From the NCBI GenBank assembly GCA_035236585.1, contig CP141126.1, forward strand, positions 11,173,001 to 11,237,000: a DNA stretch of 64,000 nt, in the 5' to 3' direction. Each line of letters starts with the position of its first letter. Positions within the stretch are counted from its first letter, which is position 1. Below the pieces are notes generated by a model. It made no database searches. It had not been told where the DNA came from and was given only the letters and a program-made list of their open reading frames with translations. This DNA comes from Warburgia ugandensis (Eukaryota; Streptophyta; Magnoliopsida; Canellales; Canellaceae). This document shows, piece after piece, positions 1-11,667 of the stretch. A program made the translations under genes and the position numbers.

Positions 1-296
1 GGAGAAAGGCAATAAAATTAAGAATATATGGATTAACTCATGTTAAGCTTATTACCCTAACATTGTATTACATACATGCCTATTAACAAGCATGGTGTTT
101 GGCTTGTCTGTTTTACACTTGGCACATTATGGTGCTCAGCTTCTCTTACTGTTATTGCTTTAGCCCACATGTTGTACTTGAATAATACATGGATAGAAGT
201 AAATTTGTGGAATTTATCTACTGTGGTTACCTGTGAAAATAAGGTTACACTTTGACAGGGTCTGTACTGATAGCATTCCTCTCTCTTTTACTGCAG

Positions 297-3200
297 AAAA
301 AGTTCTTGGAGCAATTGATTCAAAAAAGGTCAAGATTCACCAAAGGTAAACTGTCTTATTCAATTCCACCTTGACGTTGTATTATATTTCTCAAACTAGT
401 TAGAAGGAAACAGTAGCAGAATTTCTATGCTGCTCACAAAGTTACAATATATCTTTTGCCAAACAAATATCTACTGATTCTTAATTTTCATGAGGTATTT
501 ACTTTTGGATCCATGGTGTACACATTACTAGCAACCGAGTTTCCATTTACATTTTCTGTTGCCCTCTTGATCCTGTGCTCAAGGAAACTTGTTTCTTTAA
601 AAATCTTGGAGTCATCTAAAAAGGGCAGTCCCAGTGCACCAAGCTCCTGCCTATGCAGGGTCCGGGGAAGGGGCGGACCACAAGGGCCTAAAGTACACAG
701 CCATACCTTGCATTTTGCAGGAGGCTGTTTCCACGCCTTGAACCCGTGACCTCAAGGACACATGACGACAACTTCTACCATTGCATCAAGGCTCCCCTTC
801 TCATTGTCATAATAATCATCTCAATGTCAGGGTCTTCACTCTTGGAGTCATCTCAATGTCATAATAATCATTTCGAAGCCGAGGTTTGACTCTATTTTCC
901 CATCCTGGAATATTTCTCTGTGTATTTAGAAATTATTAGGCTAGACTCCAATGATTAAAATTGCATCAAACAATAGCCTTTTAAGATTTACTTAATTGAG
1001 TATTAATCAGGGTCTTCACTCTGGCCTCAGCTCAGACTAATCCCCTTATCAAGTCTAAGTCTCACACATTTACAGACTGATGTCCTTATCAAGTCAAAGT
1101 CACACAGTTACTTTTCGAAATAAAAGATAAAGCTGATTTTAAAGAAAATATCCATGTTCCCAAGCTTCAAGTTTGTAAATTTTCCTATTGATTGTTTAGT
1201 CTCTCAAGGGTGTGCCTTGGAGCTTAGAAATGCCTCTGTCTAGCTGTGTGTCATATTAAAGATTTTATTACTTAACACCTTGTTGGCGCGGCATTGGACA
1301 AGTAATCTCTGTAGGGTTCCCTGGATCAGTCTTTATTAGAATCTCGTAGCAGGTTCAAATGCGGGAAATAGTAAGTAATCCATCATTTGTAAATTGTAAA
1401 TCTGATGGTGATATTACTTTCTTTTTCAATACCTGATATAAGCTTGTCCCTTTTCTGAAAGAATTGTACTACATCTATTAAATCTTAGAAGTTTATATCA
1501 TTTTTTTGGGAATAGCTTACTGAATGACAAAATAATTTTATGAACCTGCCTTTCCTGCCTTAATAACTTGAGATATGGGGGAGGGCAGTGTTCCTTCTGC
1601 TTTATATCATAAAATTCAGATTTGCAGTGACAGCACTACTACCACTTTTTTGTTTCATTTGTCTTTGTGCAGTTGGGCAAACATGTAAGACAATTGGACC
1701 TGGTTATTCATGGGTTTGTCATTCTATGTTGTGGTGTTCATCGATGCTCTGTGAAACTAATCCAAATATATCTCTGGATATTTTCAGTTTTTTGATTGGG
1801 TGCTTTTCTTTTTAAAGAAACATTGTAACTTGTGTTAATCACTTCACCATTTTTAATTCTTTGAATTGCATGCTATTGCTTCCTTGGCTTTCTTGTCAAC
1901 CTTCTGCTCAGTTGGTGAGATGCTGGAAGTCATTGCTAGTATGCTGCTAGCTTCCCTACTTTCATGTGATGCTGGCGAGATTCTTCTCATACATTTGCTA
2001 GATTTCCATTAGATGCCTCACTATCACTCTCATGTTTCTTGCTTCTTGGTATCTGATTATCATTATTCTTGCAGATATTTGCAATGGTTGATTGACGACC
2101 AAGACTCTGATGACACTTGTTTACATACTCTGTATGCACTTTCTCTTGCCAAATCGGCACTTGAAGTTGTTGAAATGGATTCGGTGCGTCAGAATCCTGA
2201 TCCAAGAAAGTTAGAGATGCATATTTCCAATGTCGAAAGTGGAACCATCTTAAAAGATCCAATCAGAGAGAGGTTGCAGTTATTTTTGCAATCTTCAGAT
2301 TTGTACGATAAGGAAGAAGTTCTTTACTTAATTGAAAACTCAGAATTATGGTTGGAAAAGGTTGGTGAACTTGTATGGCTCCTCTTCTATAATAATAATA
2401 ATAATAATAACAAGTATTAGAGGAATACTAAACTGATCCCAAAGGCAGGTGTTTCTAGGGACCACAGTTTCTGGAGCTTGCCTTTGCGTGACTGGATTTG
2501 TTTGTCTCCTTTTTCTACCTTTGGATATCTAATGGGTCAAAGAGCATGGGGATTGGAATTGTCTAGTGTCTAATGAGTTGTACTTGTAAACAAACAGAAA
2601 CTTTGATAAGTAACAGTCTGTTTAGACCCAGAATCAATCAATCCACATGCTTTTAGATCCATTAGACATCCAAAGGTGGGGCATGGAGATGAAAAGTTGG
2701 CATTATGCAATAAGGTTTTTATACTGAAAACTGTACTCACCATTGTATTGAGGCTGCAAAGTTGGGATGTGTTGTTCTTGAACTATACATCTAAAATGTT
2801 AGTTCTATACATATTTCATATTTATTTGCATTCATTGCTGCTAAGTTGTGCTGTACAGCTTATGAGTTCCACTAAGTGCAGACTTAGCTTCACCACTAGT
2901 GTGCTATAGGATGTCTACTTTCTAAATCTTTCCATTCTTAGCCTCTGTGGTCCTGTTAGAAGAGTTTTAATGGGCTTGTCTCAATGTCTTTGATTGGAAA
3001 AATGGCTGGCTTGAGCACCTATCATAGTTGAAGTGAGGTTCACTTTACAAGCACTAGATTGCAGTGTTCAAGCTCGTTCATCATCCAGAAAAGGGTGGAT
3101 TTGAAAAGCTTGTGTGTCAAAAAGCAAGAATGAGATGCCAGATGGTAAGCCTAGTGAAGCCAGACACGGTAAATGCTGTGCTATTATTCTCAGTCTGGAA

Positions 3201-3583
3201 AAATGCTAGTCAAAAGGCATGTGGCATTGGATGTGCACACAAAATGGGTTAGAGGAAAGATAGAGAGGTATAAAAGTAACTGGAGATTCTCACAAAAGAG
3301 AGAAAGGATAATTTTTTAAATTAAAATGGAAAGGTTTGAGGAGACATGGGGAGGAAAAAGATCAAGAAAGAGTCCTATTGTTTAGTCATTGAGAATTTGA
3401 GATAGGAAGGTTGAAGGAAAATTAGATGCAAACAAGAGTAAGAATATCATAAAACAAGATGGAGAGAGTAAGAAAGAAATTTGTAAATGGTATAAAAACC
3501 TATTGATGCAATGAAAGCAAAGGGAAGATATAGTGAGGGAGAAAGATATATAGACAAAGAGAGAGCAGCCTGTACGTGTGCGC

Positions 3584-3676
<93 letters not shown>

Positions 3677-4037
3677 CCAAAAAGGAAAATAGAGAATGAA
3701 AGAAGAAGCAAGCATAGGGAGAGAAAGAAGGAGAACAAGAGAGAAAGAAACTAGTTTATGAAAATATGGTATATAAGGATATTATTCCTAATATTTAATT
3801 ACTATATCCATTTCTTTTAGAAGAAGGGGAGCCTTGGCGCAACGGTAAAAGTTGTCGTCATGTGACCTTGAGGTAACGGATTCAAGGCATGGAAACCTCT
3901 TGCAAAAATACAAGGTAAGGTTGCGTACTATAGACCCTTGTGGTCTGCCCCTTTCTGGACCCCGCATAGGCAGGAGCCTTGTGCACTTTGGCTGCCCTTA
4001 TCCATTTCTTTTAGAAAAGTGGGAACTGTTATTAAAA

Positions 4038-4101
<64 letters not shown>

Positions 4102-7100
4102 GAAATTTTGAATGAAGAACCTTTTAAGATAGTTTCTATAACTAAAAGAATAAAAAGATGAGTCAAGATAATAAATTTAAGAGAATTAAATTATGATTAA
4201 GAGAAACTGAAGAAATTCAGATCTTATGGAGACAAGGTCTAAACGGACCAAGGTCCTCCCTTGAAAGAGTAAGAGGGAGAATTCTCTTAAGCTAATGGTA
4301 TATATAATCTATTAGAACATGAGTTCTAGAAACTGTTCCAAAATGCACCAAAATTTTGATTAATGTTTATTTTCTTTTTCTATAACTATCTTAACATGGT
4401 TGATAGACATTCTGGTGTAGGATTTATTTATTTATTGAATGCTCTAGATGTATTTTCTCCAATTGAAGTTTGCTGCTTTTCATGTAAGGTAAACCTACCT
4501 GTTATCTTCATCTTATCCCATACCTTAATGAACTTCTTGGTTTTTGTTGTTCACAATTTCGAGTGCCATACATATTCAAGCTTTATAGCTGAAATCTTGC
4601 GTAAATTGCCAAGTTTTGTAGCTACTCAGTTTTCCTTATGACACATGGTGGATAAGTTCCTTGAATGGATCTTGTAACTCCATTTTTCATAATGTGCTTG
4701 TTTGTTTGTTTCCTATGACAGGCAATTCTATATAGGAAGCTCAGACAAGAAACTTTGGTACTCCAGATTTTAGCCTTGTAAGTGTCACCTGAAAGTAAAT
4801 CATCCATAATAATGATATTTCATCCGAGATGATTAAGGAGAAATGTTGGAAGTTCATAATTGTTATGGGCATTTTAAATTTGAAACCAACTTTAATCCCT
4901 TTCTTTTTGTGGATTTTCCATGATATTGCAGGAAGTTGGAGGATAGCGAAGCAGCTGAGCAATATTGTGCTGAGATTGGTAGACGTGATGCATATATGCA
5001 GTAGGTGTCATTTGTAACCGTGTACTTTGCTCTTTGCCAACTTTATAGTTCTTCGATTATGCTACATTTGCTATGGAAATCATTTTGTTGGTTGATCTGG
5101 TTGTTGCCACAGACTACTGGATATGTATTTGCATCCACAAAATGGAAAGGAACCTATGTTTACTGCTGCAGTATGTCTTCTACACAAACATGGAGAGTCT
5201 TTGGATCCTCTTCAAGTGCTAGAGGTATCTTTTTATCTTAGAACAGGTGAAAGCTCCTTCAATCCACTCCATATCTTTGCTCGATGAGGTGTTATTGTGT
5301 GCAAAGAGCTGAATCAACATCTTTATCTTTCCTTCTCTGTTGTTAATTTATAATTTCAATTTCGAAAATTGTTGCAATGAAATTGGAAATTTGAATTTGC
5401 AGTCTCTATCTCCAGACATGCCTCTCCAACTTGCCACGGATACAATATTGAGAATGTTAAGAGCCCGGGTTCACCATCACCGTCAAGGACAGGTAAAATT
5501 TGCATATGAAGAATCCTACCGAAATTAATTTGTCTGTGGTCTGCTAAGGGGATCTGTTCTTAAACTGTGCAGCTATGGAAGTTGAGAGTGGTGTTCTTTA
5601 GTTGTAATCATCATTTTGAAACTTTTAAAGCTTATCTCAATTGAGGCAAATGCTGGCTCATTTTCGTATCTGATGATATGTTTTATCATTTGCCCTCTGT
5701 CTCTTCTAGATTTTTATTTATTTTTATGGTTAAAAGGTATCTAATGGAACTTTGGAGCCATATAGTACTGCTGTTGTCTTCTATTTTGTGCCTGGGGAAG
5801 GAAAATTACTGCCTTAATTTAGAGGATATGCATTTTACCTTTCCTTATATGGTGCAAGCTACGTCCATGGCATATGCCATATCATATTGGTATCAATGTT
5901 CTATTGTGTCATGTTGTTACTGTTGGCTAGTACCTGTCTATGATATACTAGCTTGCTTCAGGTATGAAGGTGCTGTTGGACCAATACCATTTATCTTCTG
6001 CCATCCACCAACCTTGGTATCATAGCTTCCCTGATGAAAGAAACAATGGCATATTATTAACAATTATTAGTCTAGATTCTCATCATGTCAGCCTAACCCA
6101 GCATGTCCAGTTCAAGATTATCCCTTGTAATGAACTTCTATTTTATTCTAATTTTAGATAATATTCACTTGAACATTTATTGTTTTCTCTCTTTTGTACT
6201 ACGAAGTGGAGCTGTTCTTCACATTCTTATTTTTGACATCATTTGTTTATTGAACTTTCATCCAGCAGTTTATTTTTAGGTCATAAGCATTTTATTGAGC
6301 AAGGTTATGCAGGTCATAACCAATTGTTATCCAAAAGCATGCTTCGGATGGATAATTTAAACAAAATTTTATGGGCTCTTGTCTTTCTTTTTGGACTGCA
6401 GTGTTAGTATATGGCTTTGGTATTTTCTTCCAGAAACAATTGTAGTATGGAAGGGCTTTTCATCTTCTGTTTGGTGTGGAATCTACATCTGCATTTTTGT
6501 TAGTTAGTTCAATTTATATGTGTATTATGAATGCTGTCCATTTACTTGCTGAATGACTATTCATTGGCATGTTGATCTTCTGTCTCTAGATTGTGCATAG
6601 TCTGTCACGTGCTATAAATGTAGAAACAAATTTAATGAGATTCGAGGAGAGATCAAGGCATGTGCAGATCAATGACGAGAGCCTCTGTGATTCTTGCCAC
6701 GCTCGCCTTGGTACCAAACTTTTTGCGATGTATCCGGATGACTCAGTTGTCTGTTACAAGGTTTGTGCTACACCTCTCCTACATTCAAGGTGGCAGCATT
6801 TTATTAAAACTAGGGAGTTACTTGCCCTTGGATGAGTATTTTGTCTGAAACAGTGACCGTCTTGATTGATTTAAGACTATAAAAGCAGCACTTTGGTACA
6901 TACTGGTGTATTTTGGTGCAGCATGTCCCTTAGACATGATGTTGTCAGTATGAAAGTGAGACATTTCACAAGCAGCATATACTGTACACACACGCACCCT
7001 GTGTACCTCAGTGCTGTAAGTTTGCTCGTTTGCATGAATCTGCAGTGGTCACTAGCAGACTCCAAGGACAAAGCCAGATGCATGAGTAGTTGAAGGAAAT

Positions 7101-8134
7101 TACATACACAGTGCTGTAAGTTTGCTCACTTGCATTCATTTGCATTTACAGTAATAGTCACTGGCAGACTCCATGTGTGAAGGTAGATGCATGAATAGTT
7201 GTAGGCACTTATGCATGCGTACCCATAAAATACAAATAGATAACTGGGTACATCAATTTACATGCACAAACTTTTAAATACACACACACACTCTGTATTT
7301 GAGGACAGATATGTATCTACATTGACTTGTATAAGCAGAGACATTTACATGTATCTGCATACCTGTGGAAAGCAAACAGATGGGGTGGAAATGCTGGCAA
7401 TGACTGTCTTATATTATATTTATATAAACTGAAGTGAGAGTTATACTCCTCCTTTGAAACATACAATTTACAACCTTTAACCACAGAATTGTTATATTAA
7501 TTTCCTCTGTATGATAACAATAGTACTTCATATTTGATTGAAGGAAAACAATAAACATGATGGGAGCTCTAGAATAGAAAAATAAAAATACGCATTGTGA
7601 ATGGGGTTATTTATATTTAATGAAAGTAGGTTCAAGGTTTTGACTACTGCATGATATATTTTGTTAAAAAAAATTATTTTTGTGTTCTGCCATTAATTTC
7701 ATCTATTATGTGTTGTTTATTTTAGCTGCTTTGGTTTATTTTCTGAGTTTATAAGGGTCAGTCTCCTGTGGAAAATTAGAAGTATGAAAATCCTTGAAAA
7801 TTTTGCAAAACATGGTTAACAAGGATGATGCACTGGATTTGAGTATATTCTAATTGATACACCGTGCTTGTAAACTCTGCACTATTTCCCTCTTGTCGAA
7901 ATGGCTATGGTTTACTTAGCTAGAATTGAGACTGGAAAGTGGAAGAATCATATCTAGATCAAACATGATGCTTGAACACTCTTTGCAGCTCTTCCATCTC
8001 CAAAGTTGGGACTAACATCATTTTCCTCATTGTAGTGTTTTCGGCGCCAAGGTGAATCAATATCTGCAACTGGGCGTGACTTCAAGCAAGACTTTGTATT
8101 CAAGCCAGGTTGGCTTGTTAATAGACAACTTTGA
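297..8134 (+). CDS. VPS3: VPS3 / TGFBRAP1-like vacuolar sorting protein, 3' part (5' end outside window)
   Basis: Eight exons can be joined in frame: 297-345, 2075-2360, 4722-4777, 4932-5000, 5113-5224, 5403-5492, 6590-6760 and 8036-8134 (TGA at 8132-8134). All introns are GT-AG, and with one upstream base the exons give 310 residues. Readable conserved stretches are RYLQWLIDDQDSDD, LQLFLQSSDLYDKEEVL, LSPDMPLQLATDTILRMLRA and a C-terminal zinc-ribbon-like pair CxxC (fragment residues 254 and 257) and CxxC (276 and 279, split by the last intron). This matches the C-terminal half of the plant Vps3/Vps39-TGFBRAP1 family, in which Vps3 is a CORVET subunit tethering Rab5-type endosomes on the route to the vacuole. 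The N-terminal CNH domain would lie upstream of the window. No stop or frameshift interrupts the joined exons, so the gene looks functional. The large introns (1.7, 2.4, 1.1 and 1.3 kb) carry SINEs and microsatellites. Vps39 is the main alternative, but the exon content fits Vps3 better. Confidence 0.9.
618..803 (-). mobile_element. Au-type SINE in VPS3 intron
   Basis: Read on the minus strand, it begins at about 803 with the tRNA-derived head (ggggagccttg, then an A-box/B-box-like region with ttcaagg). It passes through the family's internal part with 'ccttgtggtc' and ends near 619 with 'gcactgggactgcccttttt'. The same family occurs at 3823 (+) and about 61600 (-). The 14-bp string tcttggagtcatct lies at 604-617 and again at 840-853, a possible target duplication. 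The right copy is separated from the SINE head by about 36 bp that themselves repeat local sequence. Confidence 0.85.
2389..2410 (+). repeat. (AAT)n microsatellite
   Basis: Seven AAT/ATA units lie about 28 bp past the donor site of the second VPS3 exon in the window. Confidence 0.9.
3579..3674 (+). repeat. Compound (CG)n(TG)n(AG)n microsatellite
   Basis: Three abutting dinucleotide tracts follow one another: CG (about 3580-3598), TG (about 3598-3616) and AG (about 3616-3674). They lie inside the 2.4-kb VPS3 intron. Open frames over this tract on both strands are repeat artefacts. Confidence 0.95.
3823..3998 (+). mobile_element. Au-type SINE, full length, in VPS3 intron
   Basis: The tRNA-derived head 'gaaggggagccttggcgcaa' leads into pol III box-like segments (ggcgcaacgg, then ggattcaaggc), followed by the Au body with 'acccttgtggtctgcccctt' and the end 'ggctgccct'. 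It is framed by a perfect 18-bp target duplication, tatccatttcttttagaa, at 3805-3822 and 3999-4016. Orientation is the same as the host gene. It is a retroposon and not a tRNA gene: no cloverleaf continues past the B-box-like segment. Confidence 0.93.
4041..4099 (+). repeat. (CT)n microsatellite
   Basis: About 29 CT units start 25 bp after the right target duplication of the SINE, in a VPS3 intron. Confidence 0.95.
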
Positions 8135-9810
8135 GACATTGTTCTGAAAAACTCAGAACCAGTTTCTTGCGGTGCCTTGTCAGTTAAAGTTTCTTACTTC
8201 CCGAGTCATTTGAAGTGATGGACATTTGTTAGAAAAGTATACATCATCCGGAGTCCTGCATAATGAACTAGTATGCTGCGGTCTCCTTTGTTCAGCGAAG
8301 GATAGAAAGAAGGAAATATCTCCTCATCTTTCCATCGTACACCTGGTCAGAACCGGGCATATGATGGCTTTGTAGAATCTGTATGTATACTGCGTCTGTG
8401 AATTCGAATTTTGATGTCAATAATATAATCCTATGCTGTGTCACATAGTGGCTCTAGATTTGAATTCCTTGTTGACATTTAGACTGGTATAGCAGCACAG
8501 ATTTATACTCTGGCTCTAACCGTTCCAAAATTTGGGGCTTCCAGTGCACTAGGTGGCTGATCCAGTTTGTCCATTTAATGGGATCATGGCTGTATTTCTT
8601 TTAAACTTTTTTTCCGATGCAGTGTTTGACAGTGAATAATTTTGACCGGGACGAAGTTACGCAATTACGTTTTGCTTTTGTGGGGTTTGAGACGGAAGTG
8701 CTATCCAATCTGCAACGGGTTTGCGCAGGGTACGGAAAGATTTAAGCCGAGCTACATTAGGTGATCATAAGCAATGCAAACAGTTGCCTTCGAGATACAA
8801 CCGAGCCAAAACTCTGATAAGGGTGGATGAGCAATGAGGGAATTGAGTTTTTTTACCCAAACAAAGTCTAAACGGAACATTGAGGTAAGTAGGTCACAGG
8901 TTTGAGGTAGCATCACATCTCTTACGGGATGCAGGGTATCTGACTGTTGCAGGGAAGGGTCTTGAGGATGCGTTTGGCATAGGTGTACACTGAGGGTGGG
9001 TGTGCTGAGGTATGAAAAGGGTATATATATATATATATATATATATTGGCTGTGTGAGTTTCAGTTAAAATTAAGAAAATTTATAGCATATCAATGGGAA
9101 GTGCAATATGGGGTATGGTTAGGTGTAATATAAAATATGATGTTGAAAGTGAGATATCCGGTACGATCCTGGGGCTTCTAAATCATTAACTTCTGCTTTA
9201 TGAAGGCAAAAGAGAAAACATTAATACACAGGGTACGGCTAGTCAGCTATTGGCTCCCAGCATGTGAGAAGCTCTTCTGGGAGGTTATGAGAAACGCAGA
9301 AAGGCCTCTCTGCTTGCAGCGATTGAAGCATGTTGTTGCAGTATTAGGATCGTCTCAGTGGGAGTCCATGATCGGCCACTCAATCTGCAAACAGTAGCGT
9401 AGTCTGGATTCTTTGGTGGAAAGTTAGTGGTCTGCCAAGTGTCATGGGATCGCAGTTTCACGTACAATCTCAGAATTCATCCAAGAGGTATAAGCATCTA
9501 GAGTTATCTCCAAGTCCCTTCAATTGTTCTTCTCCTTAGATATTATAATCAAAGCTTACTTGGTGTAAAAAAAGGAAGCCAAGCTAAGTGCAGAGAGTCT
9601 GAGCAGCTACGCCTGTCACACAAGGTATGTGCCAGACTCAATCGTGAACTCCCCACGGAATTACCCTTGCAAGAAATTGATCGTCTTCGAGACACAGCAC
9701 GAAAAGCTTATTCATAGGTAGATATCTTGTAGCCGACGTACCGAAACTAGATTACAGTTTAGTACTTATGATGACTTGAATCGTCCTCTTTTGCATCGAG
9801 AACTACTAAT
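8135..9810. other. Intergenic: VPS3 3' UTR and spacer to the PPR gene
   Basis: The first 300 bases or so are presumably VPS3 3' UTR; an AATATAAT-like signal lies near 8420. A (TA)n run occupies about 9020-9046. A 65-codon open frame at 9200-9397 shows no recognisable motif and no splice context. Part of the end may be PPR 5' UTR. Nothing else was recognised. Confidence 0.5.
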
Positions 9811-11667
9811 ATGCGGTTTGCCTCGTCCCAAATACGAAACCCAAGCTGCTCTTTCGTCGCCAGACACAACGCCACTCTAACACCTTCCACTCCCAGCAAG
9901 GGAAGAGAAGCAGAACAGTACTGCCTAACTCTGCTTCAAACCTGCGATTCCTTCTCCAAACTTACACAAATCCACGCCCAACTTTTAAAAGCCGGCCTCC
10001 AACATAACCCTCTCGTCCTCACCAAGTTCATTGCGACATCTTCGTCCTTGGATGTTGTTGATTATGCTGCCAACCTCACTTTCTCGTCTCTCAGCAACTC
10101 TAATAACACCTGTTTTTTCTTCTACGATGTTTTCCTTTTCAACACCATTATCCGTGGTTATGCCAATACATCTGATGCCAGACACAAGGCCGTTTCTTCC
10201 TTCTCTCTCATGCTCCGGAACTCTATTTTTCCCAATAAATTCACGTTCCCTTTCCTTCTTAAAGCCTGCGCAGGCCTCCCAGATTTCAATCTGGGTAAAC
10301 AGGTTCATGGGTCTGTCGTTAAACTCGGATTTGAGACTGATCTCTTCGTTCAAAACACGTTGATTCACATGTATTGTTGTTCCGGCAGCTCGGGTCTTGA
10401 ATTTGCTTGCAAGGTGTTTGATGAAATGCCCAAGGTTAACCCGGTTTCTTGGAGTGCTATGATTGGTGGGTGTGTACGGTGTGGTCGGTCTAACGAGGCA
10501 GTGTCTCTCTTCAGGAAGATGCAGATGGCTGGCGTTAGGCCTGATGAGGTTACAATGATTACGGTGCTTTCAGCTTGCGCTGATTTGGGTGCACTGGAGC
10601 TCGGTAAATGGATCAGGCTTTATATTGAAAGACATAAGATTCCGAAGACTGTTCTGTTATGTAATGCATTGATTGATATGTTTGCAAAGTGTGGCAGCAT
10701 TGATGATGCTGTAAGACTTTTTCAGATTATGCCAGAAAGAAGTATTGTGTCGTGGACCTCTTTGATTGATGGCTTAGCTATGCATGGGCAGGCAAGTGAG
10801 GCGGTTTCACTCTTTGAAGAGATGAAGAACGTGGGTGTAGTACCAGATGATGTGGCCTTCATCGGCGTGCTCACAGCTTGTAGTCATGGTGGGATGGTCG
10901 AAGAGGGGTGTCGTTATTTTTGTTCAATAAGGAAGGAATTTGGTATTATACCAAAGATAGAACATTACGGGTGCATGGTTGATCTGTTTAGTCGAGCCGG
11001 GCTTGTCGAGCGTGCTTCGGAGTTTGTACTAGAGATGCCAATGGAGCCGAATTCTATCATCTATAGAACATTGATCAGTGCTTGTCGACTCCATGGTAAG
11101 CTTGAAGTCAGTGAGAGCATCACCAAGCATCTGATCAGGGAGGAACCTATGGATGGTTCGAACTATGTCTTGTTGTCAAACATTTATGCTTCTGTGAATC
11201 GATGGGATAAGAAGTCAAAGATTAGGAAGATGATGGGTGATAAGGGAATTAGGAAGGTTCCTGGATCTAGTTTGATTGAGATTAACTGCGAGATTTATGA
11301 ATTTGTGGCTGGAGATAAAGATCATTCACAATATAAAGAGATATACGAGATGGTGGATGAGATGGGGAGAGAGATGAAGAGAGCAGGATATGTTCCTACG
11401 ACATCGGAGGTTTTGCTGGACATTGATGAAGAGGATAAAGAGGATGCCTTGTACAGGCATAGTGAGAAGCTGGCAATTGCTTTTGGACTTTTGAATACGA
11501 GACCAGGTACTTCGATTAGGATTGTGAAGAACTTGCGTGTTTGTAGTGATTGTCACTCTGCTACCAAGTTCATCTCCAAGCTTTATGATCGCGAGATCAT
11601 GGTGAGGGACCGAAACCGCTTTCATCTGTTCAAGGATGGAGTATGCACGTGCAAAGATTATTGGTGA
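9811..11667 (+). CDS. DYW-type pentatricopeptide repeat protein (organelle RNA editing factor family)
   Basis: A single-exon gene of 618 residues, as usual for this family. The N-terminus (MRFASSQIRNPSCSF) is rich in Arg and Ser and poor in acids, which suggests a mitochondrial or plastid transit peptide. PLS-type PPR motifs run from about residue 105 to 430 (FLFNTIIRGY at about 109, DEVTMITVLSACADLG, VVSWTSLIDGLAMHG-like segments). E/E+ regions follow, then a DYW domain with the PG-box-like GYVPTTSEV. The zinc and catalytic signature of the DYW deaminase is complete: H550-x-E552, C578-x2-C581, C612-x-C614, ending in DYW (616-618). DYW proteins bind specific organelle transcripts and convert C to U; the target site here is unknown. 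The ATG at 9811 opens the uninterrupted frame, and the next Met would shorten the transit region. An AATAAA lies at about 11755, roughly 90 bp past the stop. No ortholog is assigned because PPR family members look too alike. Confidence 0.95.
   Translation: MRFASSQIRNPSCSFVARHNATLTPSTPSKGREAEQYCLTLLQTCDSFSKLTQIHAQLLKAGLQHNPLVLTKFIATSSSLDVVDYAANLTFSSLSNSNNTCFFFYDVFLFNTIIRGYANTSDARHKAVSSFSLMLRNSIFPNKFTFPFLLKACAGLPDFNLGKQVHGSVVKLGFETDLFVQNTLIHMYCCSGSSGLEFACKVFDEMPKVNPVSWSAMIGGCVRCGRSNEAVSLFRKMQMAGVRPDEVTMITVLSACADLGALELGKWIRLYIERHKIPKTVLLCNALIDMFAKCGSIDDAVRLFQIMPERSIVSWTSLIDGLAMHGQASEAVSLFEEMKNVGVVPDDVAFIGVLTACSHGGMVEEGCRYFCSIRKEFGIIPKIEHYGCMVDLFSRAGLVERASEFVLEMPMEPNSIIYRTLISACRLHGKLEVSESITKHLIREEPMDGSNYVLLSNIYASVNRWDKKSKIRKMMGDKGIRKVPGSSLIEINCEIYEFVAGDKDHSQYKEIYEMVDEMGREMKRAGYVPTTSEVLLDIDEEDKEDALYRHSEKLAIAFGLLNTRPGTSIRIVKNLRVCSDCHSATKFISKLYDREIMVRDRNRFHLFKDGVCTCKDYW

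Noticed and set aside
456-749. 97-codon frame at the left edge
   Set aside because: It is mostly translated Au SINE within a VPS3 intron. The similar frames at 3852-4103 and 61543-61783 have the same origin.
3382-3738. Several Ser/Leu/Thr/His-rich proteins over dinucleotide repeats
   Set aside because: They are translations of the AG/TG/CG tracts. The same holds at 23853-24059, 33631-33912 and 33823-34122.
3823-3900. tRNA gene from the A-box/B-box-like head of the SINE
   Set aside because: The sequence continues into the Au SINE body, no cloverleaf closes, and the unit is flanked by a target duplication.
9200-9397. 65-codon frame upstream of the PPR gene
   Set aside because: No motif, no homology recalled and no splice link to the PPR ATG.
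9985-10368. 127-codon minus-strand frame and 110-codon plus-strand frame inside the PPR gene
   Set aside because: Both are shadows of the intact PPR frame, with no motif of their own.
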